From positions 77,390,547 to 77,454,546 of the forward strand of contig CM071570.1 of the NCBI GenBank assembly GCA_036426205.1: a DNA stretch of 64,000 bases, in the 5' to 3' direction. Of the stretch, positions 1 through 11,326 are shown one piece after another. The DNA comes from Ascaphus truei (Eukaryota; Chordata; Amphibia; Anura; Ascaphidae). Position numbers and translations under genes: made by a program. Numbering within the stretch: position 1 is the stretch's first letter; each line of letters opens with the position of its first letter. Below the pieces are notes generated by a model that worked only from the letters and a program-made list of their open reading frames with translations, was not told the DNA's origin and searched no databases.

Positions 1-2513
1 TAAGTCACTTTCTTATGTTTTCCATTACACCAGTGAAATTATAGTTGCCACTATTCCTCCAGATAACCCAAAAGTGTAGAGCCAGCCTAGGTTTTGAAAT
101 GGTAATAAAACACATAACGCCTTCCCCGTGGACGCTTCACAATGAGTGACGCACATTGTCAGCGCTATATCAGCGCTAATATGTAAAGTAAGATATCTGG
201 TGTAAGGGAAATGTCAGAGCTGATACATCTGCTCTGGTTTCTCTGAGATTATTGCCCAGTGTCTCTCTGTGACACAAGCTGTACAGAGCCAATGACAGGC
301 AGTGGCAGCTGTCATGAAGGAGGGTTTTGCCTCAAGATTAGATTTCCTTTGGGCACACAAGCGTATGTATATATATATATATCTGCTCATTTTAATATAG
401 TGTTACAAGACATTACCACTTCAGTGTTGGGGTGGTCTACAACCCATTCTGGACTTCTGGGTTAATTATACAGGAACTTCATATGAATAGAATTTAGTAG
501 TGAGGGTTAAACATGCCCTAATGCAAAAAAACCTACACAATAGTAATGCTATGGATCTCTGTCAAACGAAAGAAAAAGTGGGGAAATTCAAGGTTTTGCT
601 TTGGCATATTCTTGTAACATTATTAAAGTGAAGAAACATCTTGGTTTACTTAGGACAATCGCTATTTGAGCAAAAATATACAAGAGCAGAAGAACGCCTG
701 TAGTCAGTTTAAAAGGTTTGTGAAGCATCTCACTCGCACCACCCATTACTAATCTTCCAATGAAATGTTTGCCTTTGATAGTCTTAATTAAATGACCCAC
801 TATGGAGTTTATGTATCAAAGAGGATTATGTGTTTTGAGGAGTGGAACACTCATTCAAATTTCCTAGCTGCAAAATGCAGAGCCATTTTTGATCCTACTT
901 GGATCAATACTGTGTATATTATACTTACCACCTATGCACCTTTGATTTTGAAGTCATACAATTAATCATATAAGGACTGTATTCAAGGTGAGCGGTCTGA
1001 CCAATCTTGTTCTCGCCTGTATTTTATTATAATCTGTGCGTCGTGTAATTCCTCCCTAAATCCTCCTATTGACACTCTCCAAATCGCAGGGTGACAACAT
1101 GACAGAAAGTTGGAGCCAAGACCCAAAGACAGTGACACACAAGGTGAAAATGGTGCGTCAGATTTGCTCTAAATTTGCCATTGATATATCCTCCACATAT
1201 CCACAAAAAGTCTCCTGCATACCAGGGACAGCATGGAGCCCCCCCCCAAAAAAAACTTCACATTGATCAATTCCAATTTATTTATTTTTATATAAATCAG
1301 ATGCAATTATTTTCCCCAGTTATGCAGCTGGAAAACTTTGATCGAGAACTTCCTACAACTCCTACCAAACAGAAAACGATATAGAAGGAGTTTCTGAGCA
1401 GTAGTAAGTAGTTAGGATTCTAGCAAATTTTCCCGATCTTGTATGACAATGTAAATAACTACAAATATTCCAAGGAACAGAGTGAATTGTTTGTATGTAT
1501 GTGTATACTGCATGTATATTGTACATACTGCTGTCATTATGGAGTCCAGAATTCTCTTTGAGCAGTCTTATAGCACATCTACGATATGCTAATATTTCTG
1601 TTACTCCTGCAAGCTTTGAAAGAACCATAAGTGGTCATCCTCTGTGTGAACATTGAATAGTTATTTTTCCAGTTCATTTGTTTAGTCTTATTGCGTATCA
1701 CAGTGCCCCCAAACTAAAGTGTTTGTCTTCATTTAAGGAATGCCTCTGGTGAAATTGCATTAAAGTAAAGCCGTGAAACTGTGTTTGGACGCAGAAGAGC
1801 ATAATCCTGTTAAACAATGGATAAAGACGCTCTGATCCAATTTTCTAAAGGGTTTCACGAGTCCGCTGCTAGGCATTGAAGTCCCACTTCTCTGGCTTAC
1901 AGCTTCCCATGAAAATGTTACATCTGATTGTGATTGTTCATTTATATTGCTGTTGTGTTTAAGACCCAGTCTTACTTAGCAATTGGATTTGGAATAAGGT
2001 GAAAATACCTGCATGCCACACCTTGGATTCTATTTACCAAAGTCTTCTTGCTACAAAACAGAGTTAAAAAACGGTGCCAAATGTATCAGACATGAATATT
2101 TAGCTTCATAGTTCAATATATGTTTAATGTTTGTTTTTCAACATAGGCCCCAAAAGCACAAATCGATAAAGCAGAATAACAAATTCCACATCATATAAAA
2201 TGGATATTGCATGGAACCACGGAAACATACCTAAATGCAGTGGTGCTTTTGTAGGGATAAAAAGTTTCAAAGAAAAGTTAGTTTTTATCTAAACTACAAT
2301 AAATAATTCAGCTTTAAATAAAGGTGTAGATGTAAATAAAGGTGTAGATGTAAAAAATAAAAAATAAACATTTAACCACTCTCAGGATACTAGCCCCAAT
2401 CCTCATAATTTCATAATCATTATATGGAGTTTCTTATTGAACCCTACAGCCTATACAAAAAAGGTTCCTTTGAGTCCCCCCACAAAAATAGCCCTATGTA
2501 ACGGGATCAGAAT
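1..2513. other. Intergenic DNA, no gene recognised
   Basis: AT-rich sequence with only short, uninformative open frames (under 90 residues). Visible features are a short TA run near 366-382, a C then A homopolymer junction near 1240-1256, and a perfect direct repeat of a unit near 19 bp at 2320-2352 followed by A-rich sequence. No splice-flanked coding segment, RNA gene or terminal repeat could be supported. Confidence 0.6.
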
Positions 2514-2812
2514 GTTTCAGTGATTCTGCCAACTTTTCCTGACGTGAGGATTTTGGGAGAAACTCGCCATTCTAGACCCGCAATTAGCCTCGATAAGCCA
2601 ATCGAGGCTACTAGAATTGCACAAGTCTCACAACCTGCCGATAAGTGGCTTCTCGCCGCTCACCAGGCGATCTCTTTTTGACGGCTGAAAAAATTGGTGA
2701 TTCATGCCTTTATCGCCCACTTATCGAGGCTTTCTGAATAGTAGTAGGCGTTTTGGCCGAAAAGGCCTTGATAATTGGCTTATCGAGGCTTATAGAATAG
2801 GCCCCACAGTAT
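2514..2812 (+). repeat. Dispersed repeat family R1, copy 1
   Basis: A diverged interspersed repeat that recurs at 42760-43176 (same strand) and 50033-50490 (opposite strand). Shared landmarks, in order, are a TTTTCCTG block, a TCGCCATTCTAGA block, an ATCGAGGCTACTAGAATTG block, a GATAAGTGGC block, a CTTATCGAGGCTTTCTGAAT block and a GAATAGGCCCC-like end. CGATAAG and CTTATCG words recur in both orientations, so the transcript would fold back on itself. This is compatible with an old non-autonomous DNA transposon, but no target-site duplication was found. This copy lacks the 5' part seen in the two others. Confidence 0.6.
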
Positions 2813-3620
2813 TTTGGGATGAGTTATTAGGCATATTAAGAATAATTGAAAAATTCTGGAGGATTTGATGGTGAAATACAATGTAGCCAGACTAGCTGGC
2901 CCTGGTGCTTGCCACCTCCCACCTCCCTCCCCCCGTGGCTCTCTCTTTCCTCCAAGCCACAGCAGCTTAATATGAATTTATCAGCTACCCGCCGCCTTTT
3001 GCCAAGGGCGGTTTTCCCTGGCCTTCTCCAGCCACAGGGAACGTTACATTGGCTACATCTGTGTGTGAGTAGAATGAAGGGAAGAAAGACAAGGTTTTCT
3101 AAAAAAAGGTAGGGCCCGAAAACCCTTTAACCCTTTCACTGCCGGATGAGCCAGGAATGCATTTTGTTGCAGATCTCCATATTGTGGTATCACAAGTGTC
3201 CCCTACTTGCTTTCTGAGAGTTGGAAATTATAGTGTTGGGAGGCAGCAAAATCCAATGGAAATGGATCTTCAAGTTGTGTTTCTCACTGTATCCTATTAT
3301 TCACTAAACCACCCTGCACTCCAGTCCTACTACTAATAGCGGTATATGAAAGTACATCGTGTGTATTAGCAATCTTTTTTTCTTCATACAATCCCCCAAA
3401 TCCTCATGATTTATCCTACATTCTTCAATTCTTTCTGATGCTGTTAGTTTTCATCACTCACTAACCCTTATCTCTGAAACTTCCTTCCCATCAGTTTTCA
3501 TTAGGCTCTCTCCTCAAGCATTTCAACAGCATGGTAGACAAACAAGGAGCAATGCTTCTGTGACCCTTCACCACCAAATGCACATATCCCAATAGATGTG
3601 TGCTGACACCACTACTACAC
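2813..3620. other. Intergenic DNA, nothing recognised
   Basis: Contains a pyrimidine-rich stretch near 2895-2955 and otherwise mixed-composition DNA. An 88-residue open frame at 2846-3112 has low-complexity proline/serine content and no recognisable domain, so it is not called. Confidence 0.5.
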
Positions 3621-3623
3621 TAA

Positions 3624-4022
3624 GGCCTGGGACATGGTGCAGGGAGCGGCGCTGGGCAGCGCTGACGCTCATGCTCACCTGCTCACGCAGGAGATTTTCC
3701 TTGTCCCTGCATGAGCGTCAGCGAGCGCGCTTGTGTGCAGGGTGGGAGCCGGGCGGGAGGCGTGCCGGGAGGCGGGGCTAGGGCGCCACGTCACGGCGCC
3801 GACGTCACGGACTGCCATTGGCTTCTGGCAGTCACGTGACCGGCCCTGCGCTTGCATGAGCGGCAAAATTTAAACTTGCCTGTCTCCTGCATTTCCACAC
3901 GCCTCCGCACGCCTGCGGAAGCGCCGTCTAAAGCCGCGCTGATAGGGATAATGTTTCCCCTCAGCGCGGCTCAGCGCGCCTCAGCGCGCCTCAGCATGGT
4001 CTTTTTGACCATGTCCGAGGCC
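3624..4022. mobile_element. GC-rich MITE with terminal inverted repeats
   Basis: The 399-bp segment begins GGCCTGGGACATGGT and ends with the reverse complement of GGCCTCGGACATGGT, so 14 of 15 terminal bases are inverted repeats. It is flanked by TAA on the left and TTA on the right, consistent with a TWA-type Harbinger target in which one base changed, or with a TA target. The interior is CpG-rich with repeated CAGCGC words, and it stands out sharply from the AT-rich flanks. It has no transposase and is therefore a non-autonomous element. Superfamily assignment is inference from the flanking trinucleotides. Confidence 0.75.
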
Positions 4023-6098
4023 TTACAGTTGCTCTGACCTTTCAACTGTACCGATTCGGCCGGTACAGTACTGTTTTTACAGTGTACCAGCCCTCAAGCA
4101 GTGTCTTCCAGGTAAGGGAAGCGCTGTAGTTCTCAAGGTGATATGTGAAAAATAAGAGAATATACAGATAAAAGTGCAAATGTTAATAAAAATAGGGATG
4201 TTCAAAAAATGTCTGTGTCAGTATCACTCACAGATTTCTTCAGATAATGACAGGCATACCAGAGATCCATCTCTCTCTGATAGGAGCCCTTGTGTTAACC
4301 CTCAAGAGGTGGAAGCCTTATGGATGGTGGTCTTTAGATAGTGTGCTTGCTGAGTAGTAGATCGGGTCAAATTCTTATATATTCCTTCCAAAGTGTGAAA
4401 AAAAGAGAGCGCACAATAGTGTAATATAATAAGGGTATATTGCACATATAAAACATATGAATAATGCACTCACATTTTGGCATAAGAACAATTCATTGGA
4501 GAGAACCGCTGGTTCCTGGAGGTAAACACCGGTACACTCTGCTGCTTCGTTCACTTCCGCATACGTCACACCTGCGTCACATCCTGTGACAGCTCGACTG
4601 AGGGCGGAAGAAGCTGCCCGGTTCGTTTAGCTTCTGTAGCTTGCCAGCAGCTCCCCGCGCTATTCCTCAGAGGTTCAATGATCTCCAAAAGCTGAGTCTA
4701 CGCGTTTCACTGCTGCTTCGTCAGGAAGCACCTGTGTACCTGCTTGTACCAGTTTCCCGCTGCTGCATGCATACTCCTCACTGCCTCTGTGCAACTACAG
4801 GCTAATAAGAATATTCTGCTATGCTGATAGGCTGGCCCTATGCTCTCGCTACAAGGGCAGCTTATCAGTGATGCCGAAGATTTTAATTGGTACGTGACCA
4901 GGGCTGGATGGCCGGGCTCGGTGCCGGGCCTCTTACCTTCAATGGCTTCTCCTCCTGCTTCTCATCTCTGCTACGTCACATTGTGTGAATGTCGCAGCAT
5001 GTCACGTCACATTGTCATGGCAACGCGCCTTCATGCGGCGTCTCGTTGTCACATTATCATGGCGACGTGACGTCTCAAGCAGAAGGATGAGGAGCAGGAG
5101 GAGAAGCTTACACCACCGGAGAGAAGGTAAGAGACAGTTGCAGAAGTACTGCGCTCTCCCCCAGCAATCAGTTAAAATGTTGTGGGGCAGAGCTCAGGGG
5201 GCTCGGTGCAACTGCACCAATGGCACTGCCATCAAACCAGGCCTGTCCGTGGTTCACAGCAAGGAGCATGGGTGCAGTAGCAAGAAATCGGGGTATATAT
5301 GAGGGGTGTGGAGTGCATCTAAGGGATGTGGGGCTGTAGATAAGGATGTGATGGTGTAATAGATGAAAGTGTACCTATTTGCATCTGTAAAATTATGGAG
5401 GGTGTGCTTACTTCTACTGTACTGTGCCTTTAATTGCTCAGTGCACTGCTGCTCTGTGTAGGAACAGCTGGGCCAGGCTGAGGCCTGCTCCAATCTTGGC
5501 TGGGGGGACCTTGAGAACTTAACACAGTCTCTGTTTGTCTTCAGCCATATGCATTGCTTTAATTACGTTCTTCTTTTGGGTTCACTTCAGTAGCAAAGGC
5601 TGATGCAGTAATTGTGAAGTTTCAGTGACCTGTCCAAGGCTGTGTTATAAAAATTCACATTGGAGGGCATATTGAATTTAAAAACAAAATAACAATTATA
5701 GCAATCTGTGAAAAATACTGCAGAATTTCACAATGAGGAAGATATAAAAAAAAAGTAAAGGTGCTAAGTATATTTAATTATTTTTGGGCTAAGTAGGACT
5801 CTATCTGACACGGAGTGTTTCTGTCTACTTTCCCATAAATCATAAAATATGAGCAGCAGGTGCTTTTAGTTCAGTGGCTGGTCAGACTTGTATTTCCAGT
5901 GATAATGTGCCAATGCTTGTTAAAAAGACAGATGTAGGGATAAAGTTTCTCTTCTGTGTGGAGCGGGCAGGGCCGACGACAGATTTCCCGGGGCCCATGG
6001 CTAGAGTTTTCACCGGGTGCCCCTCCAGTGTCAGTGGCCTTGGGAGTCTCACTTAATTACCCCCCCGTCACTCAATCATCTCTCCCTCACACTCATTC
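4023..6098. other. Intergenic DNA with CpG-rich repeats
   Basis: No gene was recognised. The stretch holds a hammerhead-like motif at 4698-4732 (listed separately) and a CpG-rich patch near 4960-5075. In that patch an approximately 20-bp block (GTCACATTRTCATGGCRACG) occurs twice, 45-50 bp apart. From 5960 the sequence becomes pyrimidine-rich. This is the left flank of the Sushi-like element, and it continues on that element's other side after 14012. Confidence 0.5.
4698..4732 (-). ncRNA. Degenerate hammerhead-ribozyme-like motif
   Basis: Read on the minus strand it has CCTGACGAAG, a short spacer, then GAAACGCGTA. The CUGANGA and GAAA core boxes are intact and are followed by the self-complementary ACGCGT (stem III in type I minimal hammerheads). 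The part that should form stem II (GCAGCAGU) pairs only weakly (G-U and C-G), and flanking stem I pairing is poor. It is called only because it shares its layout with better copies at 40326 and 42335. Probably an inactive relic. Confidence 0.35.
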
Positions 6099-6103
6099 CT
6101 CCC

Positions 6104-6948
6104 TGTCTGGAATCGGCATTCTCCTCGCTTCCCACACAGAGCACTCCCTCCCCGCAGGGAGCCCCTGGACACACAAAACAATCCTGCCTTACCGGCCTCC
6201 ACGGCTCCTCGCCCCTGCCGCCGTCGCGGGATCACTCCCCTCGACGATTCCTCTGCTCAGCGCCAGGCGCGCCCACACCCTCCTGCACGCACACCTGCAC
6301 GCACACCTGCACGCACACCTGCACCATCCACTGGCTCGGTTCACACGCGTACACGAGTTACAGAGCACGCTCAGTCTGCACACTCTTATTCCCGTCCCCC
6401 GAACCTCAGGCTCCGCCCCCGCACACTGCACGGGCATACTCAGGTTACTAACAAGACTCACCTGGCCTGTTATGCCTGCACCAATCTGCAGTGTCTCCCT
6501 GTAGCTCTTCCTGTCCCGCCTCCGTTCCTAATTGGACCTTCCTGCTTTATCTAGCTCCTCTCTGCTCTCAGTCTTTGCTCGACATAGTCTCTGTATGGAA
6601 GTACTTCTGGATTCTCTCAGTGTTTTCACAGGTTCTGATGCGGCTTGTACGACTACCCCCTCTGGCTCTCGATCTCGGCACTCCTTGGTCAACGCACACT
6701 CTGGTAACCCCTTGAACACGGCTTAGACAACGACCTATCTCCACTCTCCACTCCCTGACTTCGGCGAGGCTTCCTTCACTCTATCTCTACAACCGGTACC
6801 GGCAAGTATTGTCTACCATACTACACCTGGCCTGGCAACGCTTCATACCACACTCCAGACACGCTCCCTTTGCTGCGGGTGCGTGTATTACCACTTCCCC
6901 CTTCAGCTCAGGGGACGGGTCTGGTCTGTGGGCAGCACCGGCGTAACA
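6104..6948 (+). repeat. 5' LTR of the Sushi-like element
   Basis: 845-bp long terminal repeat starting TGTCTGG and ending GTAACA. It would supply promoter and start of transcription. It contains a run of a 12-bp unit (CACCTGCACGCA) at about 6281-6323 with one more unit than the 3' LTR, which accounts exactly for the 845 versus 833 bp difference. No AATAAA is evident inside. The sequence just after the LTR does not begin with the TGG expected of a tRNA primer-binding site. Gag starts only two bases downstream, so priming may be unusual, as known for Sushi/Tf1-type self-priming elements (inference). Confidence 0.92.
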
Positions 6949-6950
6949 TT

Positions 6951-7907
6951 ATGTCGAGCCCACAAGACGCTGACCAGACCGAACTTCAACAGTTTCTCTC
7001 CAATCTGCTTCAGCAAAACCAGGCCATGGCGGATCAAATTGTGGCACTTACACGCCAGGTCGCAGTACTCTCAGACAGGGTACCGACTGCGACCCCGCCA
7101 GATGTAAGCCCCCACTCCGCAAGCGCAGTTAGCAGCTCAGATGTAAGGATTCCTCCCCCCAAGCCTTATGCAGGTGAACCGCAAGATTGTAGGGGTTTCC
7201 TAAACCAGTGTGAGGTGCAGTTTGAAATGGCCCGTCATCTCTACAATACTGATCGCAAGAAGGTAGCCTACATTTATAACCTCCTCACTGGCAGCGCCCT
7301 GGCTTGGGCTTCCCCGGTTTGGGAGCGAAGTTCTGACCTTACCCAAGATTACCCGGCATTTAAAGCCGAGTTTCAACAAGTATTCGATTCTCCCGCTCGT
7401 CGGGAGATGGCATCTGTTTCTCTCCTCCAGATCACTCAGGGACGGCGAATGGTGACGCAGTATGCTGTGGAATTCCGGACTCTAGCAGCCGAGACTAACT
7501 GGGGACAAGAGGCTCTCGTCTCCGTGTTCTGGCAAGGCCTGGCAGATCCCATCAAGGATGAACTCTCTCCCCAATCCAGGCCGGATCAATTGGAGGTCCT
7601 CATTTATTTGGCTGTCCGAGTGGATCAACGTATCCAGGTACGCCGCTCAGAGCGTCAGCGCACTCGCGTCCATAACTTTCAAGTTCCGTTCTCCAGTACT
7701 CCCAGCAACACTCCTGCTCCCCCAAGTGCTACCATACCTCTTCATCCTGCACTGGAGTTGCCAGAGCCAATGCAATTGGGGGTACAACGCATCCGCACAC
7801 CGATACGGCAGTTCCGCCACGCCGGGGGATTGTGTTTCTACTGCGGATCCATGGAACATGTGGTTCGGGAGTGTCCACTGCGTCCGGGAAACGGGAACAC
7901 CCAGTGA
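6951..7907 (+). CDS. gag: Gag of the Sushi-like retrotransposon
   Basis: Predicted 318-residue structural protein that would assemble the cytoplasmic particle around the element RNA. The open frame extends upstream into the LTR, but the ATG at 6951 is chosen because it lies just after the LTR and begins an acidic/glutamine-rich Gag-like N-terminus with a heptad-like region near residues 15-45. A capsid-like core with the PKPYAGEP and CRGFLNQCE motifs resembles the gag of vertebrate Sushi elements and the RTL/PEG10 family. One CCHC zinc knuckle (CFYCGSMEHVVREC, residues 295-308) lies near the C-terminus. The frame is intact from start to stop, which contrasts with the broken pol. It overlaps pol in the -1 frame. 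Confidence 0.9.
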   Translation: MSSPQDADQTELQQFLSNLLQQNQAMADQIVALTRQVAVLSDRVPTATPPDVSPHSASAVSSSDVRIPPPKPYAGEPQDCRGFLNQCEVQFEMARHLYNTDRKKVAYIYNLLTGSALAWASPVWERSSDLTQDYPAFKAEFQQVFDSPARREMASVSLLQITQGRRMVTQYAVEFRTLAAETNWGQEALVSVFWQGLADPIKDELSPQSRPDQLEVLIYLAVRVDQRIQVRRSERQRTRVHNFQVPFSSTPSNTPAPPSATIPLHPALELPEPMQLGVQRIRTPIRQFRHAGGLCFYCGSMEHVVRECPLRPGNGNTQ

Positions 7908-7932
7908 GTACAGAGGGGCTCTCTCTGGGTGT
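7886..7932 (+). promoter_or_regulatory. Programmed -1 ribosomal frameshift signal
   Basis: The heptamer G-GGA-AAC lies at 7886-7892 in the gag reading frame with the X-XXY-YYZ phasing required for -1 slippage, and the next frame is pol. After a 4-base spacer comes a perfect 8-bp stem, ACACCCAG (7897-7904) with CTGGGTGT (7925-7932). Inside it is a second small hairpin, AGAG-GGG-CTCT, at 7912-7922. The gag stop codon (7905-7907) sits just past the first stem strand. GGGAAAC is the same heptamer used by mammalian PEG10, a Sushi-derived gene. Activity is inferred, but every sequence requirement is present. Confidence 0.88.
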
Positions 7933-9262
7933 AATGTCTCCATGTCCCCTTTCTACAGGTGAACTCCCTAAGAAACTTACATTTCCAGTCTCCCTTTCAG
8001 GCGATAAGTTCAAGACTTCTACCGCCGCTTTCATTGACTCAGGAGCTGGAGGAAACTTCGTGGATCTTGAATTTGCCAGGTTAAACCGCATACCACTCGT
8101 GAGAAAGAAGGTTCCCATTGCACTCGTCGGTATCGATGGACGTCCTCTTACTCCGGCCCACATCTCCTTAGAGACGGCTCCCTTGCTTCCGTCCTCTCAT
8201 CTGCACAAGGAGATCTTAGTTCTCGATGCCATTCACGCTCCTGGGATACCCATCACCCTTGGTCTTCCTTGGCTACAGCTTAACAATCCTCTCATTGACT
8301 GGACTTCCACTGCTCCCATTTCCTGGAGGCCGAGGTCAGGCGAGACTCATCAACTGCTAGCCAATACGTCTGTTCCCGAAGTTTTTCTACCTTCCGTTTA
8401 CCATCAATTCCGGGACGTTTTCAATAAGGTACAGTCAGACCTCTTGCCGCCACACAGGACTTACGATTGTCTGATCGATCTAGTTCCAGGTTACTCCCTA
8501 CCTAAGTCCAAGACCTACCCCTTGTCATTACCAGAATCTCACGCTATGGATGAATATATCCAGGAGAATCTCAAGAAAGGCTTTATTCGTCACTCCAATT
8601 CCCCAGCAGGGGCTGGGTTTTTCTTCGTCAAGAAAAAGGACGGGTCGTTGAGGCCTTGCATCGACTACAGGGGTTTAAACCACATCACTATTAAAAATCG
8701 TTACCCCCTTCCCCTTATTACCGAACTGTTCGATAAATTACAGGGGGCCGAGATTTTTTCCAAGTTGGATCTACGTGGTGCCTATAACCTGGTGCGCATC
8801 AGGAAGGGGGATGAATGGAAGACGGCCTTCAACACGCGTAGTGGACACTACGAATATCTGGTAATGCCTTTCGGCTTTTGTAATGCTCCCGCTGTCTTCC
8901 AGGATTTCATCAACGACGTCTTTCGTAAGGTAATCAATATTTTTGTTATTGTATACTTGGATGATATCCTGATTTTTTCCAAAGATCTCCAGGACCATAT
9001 ACGCCACACCTCCTACGTCCTTTCCCGTCTCCGTGAACACCATTTGTACGCCAAACTGGAGAAGTGCACCTTTCATCAGACCTCTACTCCGTTCCTGGGG
9101 TATATCATTTCCGATGAGGGGTTTATGATGGACTCCGGTAAACTTCAAGCAGTCACTGAATGGCCAAGACCCAACTCTCTCAAGGCCATACAACGTTTTT
9201 TAGGGTTCGCTAATTACTATCGTAAGTTTATACGGAGTTTTTCCACCATTGTGGCACCCCTC
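7892..9262 (+). pseudogene. pol: Pol, N-terminal part: protease and RT, truncated
   Basis: Continues gag in the -1 frame. An aspartic protease segment carries the catalytic D-S-G at 8036-8044 followed by AGG. The reverse transcriptase follows, with the LRPCIDYRGLN region, the FSKLDLRGAYN motif and the catalytic YLDD box at 8954-8965, and then the LGYIIS and RFLGFANYYRKFI motifs. Native coding ends in the RT thumb around VAPL (9252-9262). There the sequence switches abruptly to an inverted copy of the integrase/LTR end. Later codons in the open frame, to 9532, are therefore antisense sequence and not Pol. PR and RT look otherwise intact up to the breakpoint. Confidence 0.9.
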
Positions 9263-9263
9263 A

Positions 9264-11320
9264 GGGCGAGGAGCCTTGAGGATGGTAAGGCAGGATGTTT
9301 GTTGTCCAGGGGCTCCCGTCGGGGAGGGAGTGCTGGTGTGGAAGCGAGGAAACGCCGATTCCTGACAGTACCCCCCTCTTCAGGAACGGCCTCAGGACAG
9401 TCCAAGAACGGTTTCTCTGGTAACTTTTTCCTGAAGGGACTTAAGAAATGGCCGGGCATGAAGTCATTTGAAGGGTACCCAGGATCTCTTTCAGGGCCAA
9501 AGCCCTTCACTGCACCCAAGAACTGGAGCTGACCACCTGATAGGCGAGAATCCAAAAGAGATGTGAACTTCGTATTCCTCGTTATTTGTACAGTAATGGG
9601 ATCCGGTTTACGAGTCTGATCCGGAAAGAAGTGACTGGAGATAAATGGTTTTAAGAGGGACACATGAAAGACATTGGGAATTCATAGTGGGTGATATTAG
9701 GAATAGCCGAATGCCACGGGATTGATTTGTTCACAAATAGGGAAGGGACCCAGGAACTTAGGGTTGCCAGGTTTAGGAGATGGTACCTTGAGGTGGATAT
9801 TCTAGAGGACTAGCCATACCAATCCCCTGGTTTGTAACTGGGCGTCAAACGACGACGACGACGGCCTGTAGTTTCGATCTGCGGGAGGAGTTGAGAAGGG
9901 TAGACTGAATCCTGGACCATGCGGTTTGGAGGGAAGAAATGCGTTCATCTACGGCTGGTACTCCAGAAGGAATGTTGGGGATGGGAAGACAGGGAGGTGG
10001 AACCCATAATTATAAAGAAGGGCGACTCCCGGTGGACTCGTTTTTTGCAGAATTGACGATACTCTGCCCAAGAGAGGAGTTGAGCCCAATCAATCCTGGA
10101 AATCGGATATAAAACATCTAAGGTACTTCTCCAGGGATTGATCTCTCCGCTTGTCCATTGGACTGAGGATGATAGGCGGAAGAGAAGGAAGAAGAGATGC
10201 CCCAATCTCTTCGTGAAAGATCTCCAAAATTTGGAACAAACTGAGAACCTCTGTCAGAAACAATGGACGAAGGTATCCCATGAATCGGAAAATCTGCTCC
10301 GTAAAGATATCAGCAAGGGCGGGGGAGTGTGGTAATCCTAAGTGGAATGAAATGGGACATCTTCGAGAACTTGTCCACGACCACCAAGATATAGTGTTCA
10401 TTCCTCTGGACTGGGCAACTCCGCGATGAAGTCCATAGAATGTGGGACCAGGGGCTGGTTGGACTGGAAGGGTAACAGAAAACACTGAGGCTTTTGACGG
10501 AGAGTCTTGCTTTGAGCGCACGTGGGCATGCGCGGGTAAACTCGCTAGATATCTTGAGACATCTTGGCCACCAGAAATTCCGACGAATGAGATCAGTTGT
10601 CTTCTTAAAACCTGGATGGGACCTCAGATTTGAGGGGTGACCCCAAGACAGGACCTCTGGAACAAATTTGGATGGTAGAAGAGTTTGTTGTCGGGAACGA
10701 CCAAGTCCTTGGTGCGAATGGGCTCTGGGATGTGCAAAATCTTGTCAAATTCTTGAAAGTAGACGTGGCGAGAATCCTCTCATGTGGAAGGATAGTCTCC
10801 AAAGATTCCTTGGCCTCTCTTAGAAGAATGTATTCGGGAGAGTGTGTCTGCCTTACGTTCTGTTGTCCCGGGGATATAGGAAAGGTGAAAATCGCGATCG
10901 AGGGAACAAAAGAGCCCAACGAGCCTGTCGTGGACCAAGGCGTCGAGCGTTCTCTATGAAGAAGGTTCTTGTGGTCCGTGAGAATAGTAAACGGTCTTTC
11001 GACCCCTCCAGCAGGTGTCTCCACTCTTGAAGAGCCATCTTCACGCCAGAAGTTCCCTGTTACCCACGTACGTATAGTTCCTCTCGGCAGACGAGAATTT
11101 CTTGGAAAAATATGCCCAGGGATGTAACTTATCTTGGGGCGTGGGTCTCTGGGAAAGAACGGCACCAGCGCCGCAATCAGAAGCGTCGACCTCCAGGACG
11201 AGGGAAGTTCGATGTTGGGATGACGGAGAATAGTGCGGATATAAAGGCTTCCTTGAGTGTCTCGAAGGCGAGAGATGGCCTCGGATGACCAAGCAGAAGG
11301 ATCAGCTCCTTTTTGCGTGA
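9264..11320 (-). pseudogene. Inverted copy of pol 3' half and LTR head
   Basis: Read on the minus strand from 11320 to 9264 this gives, in order, the RT thumb ([15 protein letters not shown]), RNase H, integrase, chromodomain, polypurine tract and the first ~110 bp of the LTR. It is thus the natural continuation of the RT that stops at 9262, flipped in place. The frame is broken repeatedly by small insertions and deletions, far more than in the sense copy at 11327-13180. The piece at 11209-11320 (RT thumb to start of RNase H) exists nowhere else in this element. The indel pattern could reflect age or uncorrected long-read error. Confidence 0.85.
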
Positions 11321-11326
11321 GGCAGT

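Noticed and set aside
3675..3866. Short frames in the GC-rich block at 3.6-4.0 kb as a CpG-island exon
   Set aside because: The whole block has inverted termini and TWA-like flanks, so it is better explained as a MITE.
5956..6504. 182-residue frame over the LTR start
   Set aside because: Runs from the flank into the LTR with shifting composition and is matched by an equivalent artefact at the 3' LTR (13047-13529).
9264..9532. C-terminal 90 residues of the first pol open frame
   Set aside because: Antisense of the LTR/integrase end fused by the inversion, not genuine Pol sequence.
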